DNA of 22,825 nucleotides. Source: CAXGUU01 sp964012875 (lineage in GTDB: Bacteria > Pseudomonadota > Gammaproteobacteria > Ga0077536). The notes under the pieces were generated by a model. That model was given only the letters and a program-made list of their open reading frames with translations. It was not told where the DNA came from and ran no database searches. The stretch is taken from assembly GCA_964012875.1 (NCBI GenBank), contig CAXGUU010000015.1, forward strand, positions 1-22,825. Direction: 5' to 3'. This document shows positions 21,979-22,825 of this stretch, piece by piece. The translations under genes and the position numbers were made by a program. Position 1 is the stretch's first letter. Each line of letters opens with the position of its first letter.

Positions 21979-22825
21979 ATGACAATCGACTCGGTAACCG
22001 GCTGGCAGTTCTGGATTGATCGCGGTGGCACGTTTACCGACGTCGTGGCTTGCTCACCGCAAGGCAGCATCTCGACGCACAAGTTATTGTCTGAGAACCC
22101 GGAGCAGTATGACGATGCTGCGGTACAGGGCATTCGTGAGGTGCTGGGACTGCGTCCCGGCGACGATATCCCGACAGCGCAGATCGATGTGGTCAAGATG
22201 GGGACCACTGTTGCAACCAATGCACTGCTCGAGCGGAAAGGTGAACGCACAGCGCTCGCGATTACGCGCGGTTTTCGAGACGCCTTAAGGATTGGTTACC
22301 AGAATCGGCCGGACATTTTCGCGCGTCACATCGTGCTGCCGGAACTGCTCTACGAAGCTGTCGAAGAAATTGACGAACGGCTTGATGCCCACGGCCAGGT
22401 GCTTGAGCCACTCAATAGTCAGCAGGCACGAGCCGCATTGCAGTCGCTTTACGACCAGGGCATCCGCGCCCTGGCCGTGGTACTCATGCATGCTTATCGC
22501 AATCCCGTGCATGAACAAATTCTTGCAGACATCGCCGCTGACATCGGTTTCACCCAGATATCGATTTCAAGCGAGGTCAGCCCACTCATCAAGTTGGTTG
22601 GTCGCGGCGATACCACCGTCGTCGACGCCTACCTCTCGCCCATTCTCAAACGCTATGTCGCCACCATCGCCGATGCGCTGCCGGACGTGGCCCTGATGTT
22701 TATGCAGTCGAACGGCGGCCTGACCGACGCCCAGCAGTTTGAGGGCAAGGACAGCATTCTGTCCGGACCGGCCGGCGGTGTGGTCGGCGCAGTCGGTACC
22801 GCCTCAATGGCTGGCATCGATCGCG
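21979..22825 (+). CDS. 5-oxoprolinase-type hydantoinase, N-terminal part (3' truncated by window)
   Basis: The first 282 codons of a hydantoinase A/oxoprolinase protein; the frame has no stop before the window ends. It opens MTIDSVTGWQFWIDRGGTFTDVV; the WIDRGGTFTDVV form of the nucleotide-binding motif (Asp14 to Val23) is the one seen in long one-chain 5-oxoprolinases, whereas free HyuA subunits usually have GIDVGGTFTD. Other matches are VKMGTTVATNALLERKGERTALAITRGFRD near 74-103, IGYQNRPDIFARHI near 106-119, SSEVSPLIKLVGRGDTTVVDAYLSP near 196-220, and the second phosphate motif LSGPAGGVVGAVG near 261-273. The predicted reaction is ATP-dependent opening of 5-oxoproline to glutamate, which fits with gdhA just upstream. 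Whether it is the fused 1,200-residue form cannot be seen here. No clear ribosome-binding site precedes the ATG. Confidence 0.88.
   Translation, partial: MTIDSVTGWQFWIDRGGTFTDVVACSPQGSISTHKLLSENPEQYDDAAVQGIREVLGLRPGDDIPTAQIDVVKMGTTVATNALLERKGERTALAITRGFRDALRIGYQNRPDIFARHIVLPELLYEAVEEIDERLDAHGQVLEPLNSQQARAALQSLYDQGIRALAVVLMHAYRNPVHEQILADIAADIGFTQISISSEVSPLIKLVGRGDTTVVDAYLSPILKRYVATIADALPDVALMFMQSNGGLTDAQQFEGKDSILSGPAGGVVGAVGTASMAGIDR

Overview
This window (about 58-60% G+C by eye) looks like the chromosome of a free-living, aerobic proteobacterium, most likely an uncultured gammaproteobacterium. That placement rests on the protein families seen: a DUF1329 secreted protein, an NADP-type GdhA, a HugZ-like heme/FMN-barrel protein, a MATE exporter and a cyclase-TPR remnant. 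It is an inference; the window has no rRNA or other phylogenetic marker. I saw no tRNA, rRNA, CRISPR array, transposase or integrase, and no dedicated transcription-factor gene.

Layout. (1) Positions 1-5827 are a tight plus-strand operon: hydantoinase/oxoprolinase subunit A (5' end missing), subunit B, an 80-residue four-cysteine putative zinc protein, an NtaA/SnaA/DszA-type flavin monooxygenase and a DAO-family FAD oxidoreductase. Two junctions are ATGA overlaps and one gap is only 4 bases. (2) At 5950-8654 are two more luciferase-like (LLM) enzymes; the second is a close paralogue of the monooxygenase in the operon. (3) At 8785-13420 is a minus-strand group: a CmcJ/NvfI-type putative non-heme iron oxygenase, a HugZ-like protein, an acetoacetate-decarboxylase-family protein and a secreted DUF1329 protein. 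Two strong symmetric DNA elements lie in its gaps. (4) 13450-14180 is decayed sequence: an unrecognised short ORF and the two ends of an adenylate/guanylate cyclase-TPR gene whose middle is gone. (5) 14194-17696 holds two further LLM enzymes (minus), a short ORF resembling the N-terminus of an AlkD-like protein, and a class V aminotransferase. (6) 17815-21582 has a MATE transporter, an alpha/beta hydrolase and NADP-glutamate dehydrogenase. (7) From 21979 the 5' part of an ATP-dependent 5-oxoprolinase-type gene runs off the end.

How the genes may work together. Five LLM flavoenzymes within about 15 kb, with HyuAB, an amine-oxidase-like flavoprotein, an aminotransferase, GdhA and a 5-oxoprolinase, suggest catabolism of a nitrogen-containing ring or lactam. 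Flavin-dependent oxygenation and oxidative deamination would open or modify the ring, ATP-dependent HyuAB-type chemistry would hydrolyse or carboxylate it, and the nitrogen would enter glutamate. The substrate cannot be read from the sequence. The most distinctive elements are the HyuA-HyuB-zinc protein-LLM-FAD operon and the nested inverted repeats in the minus-strand group.
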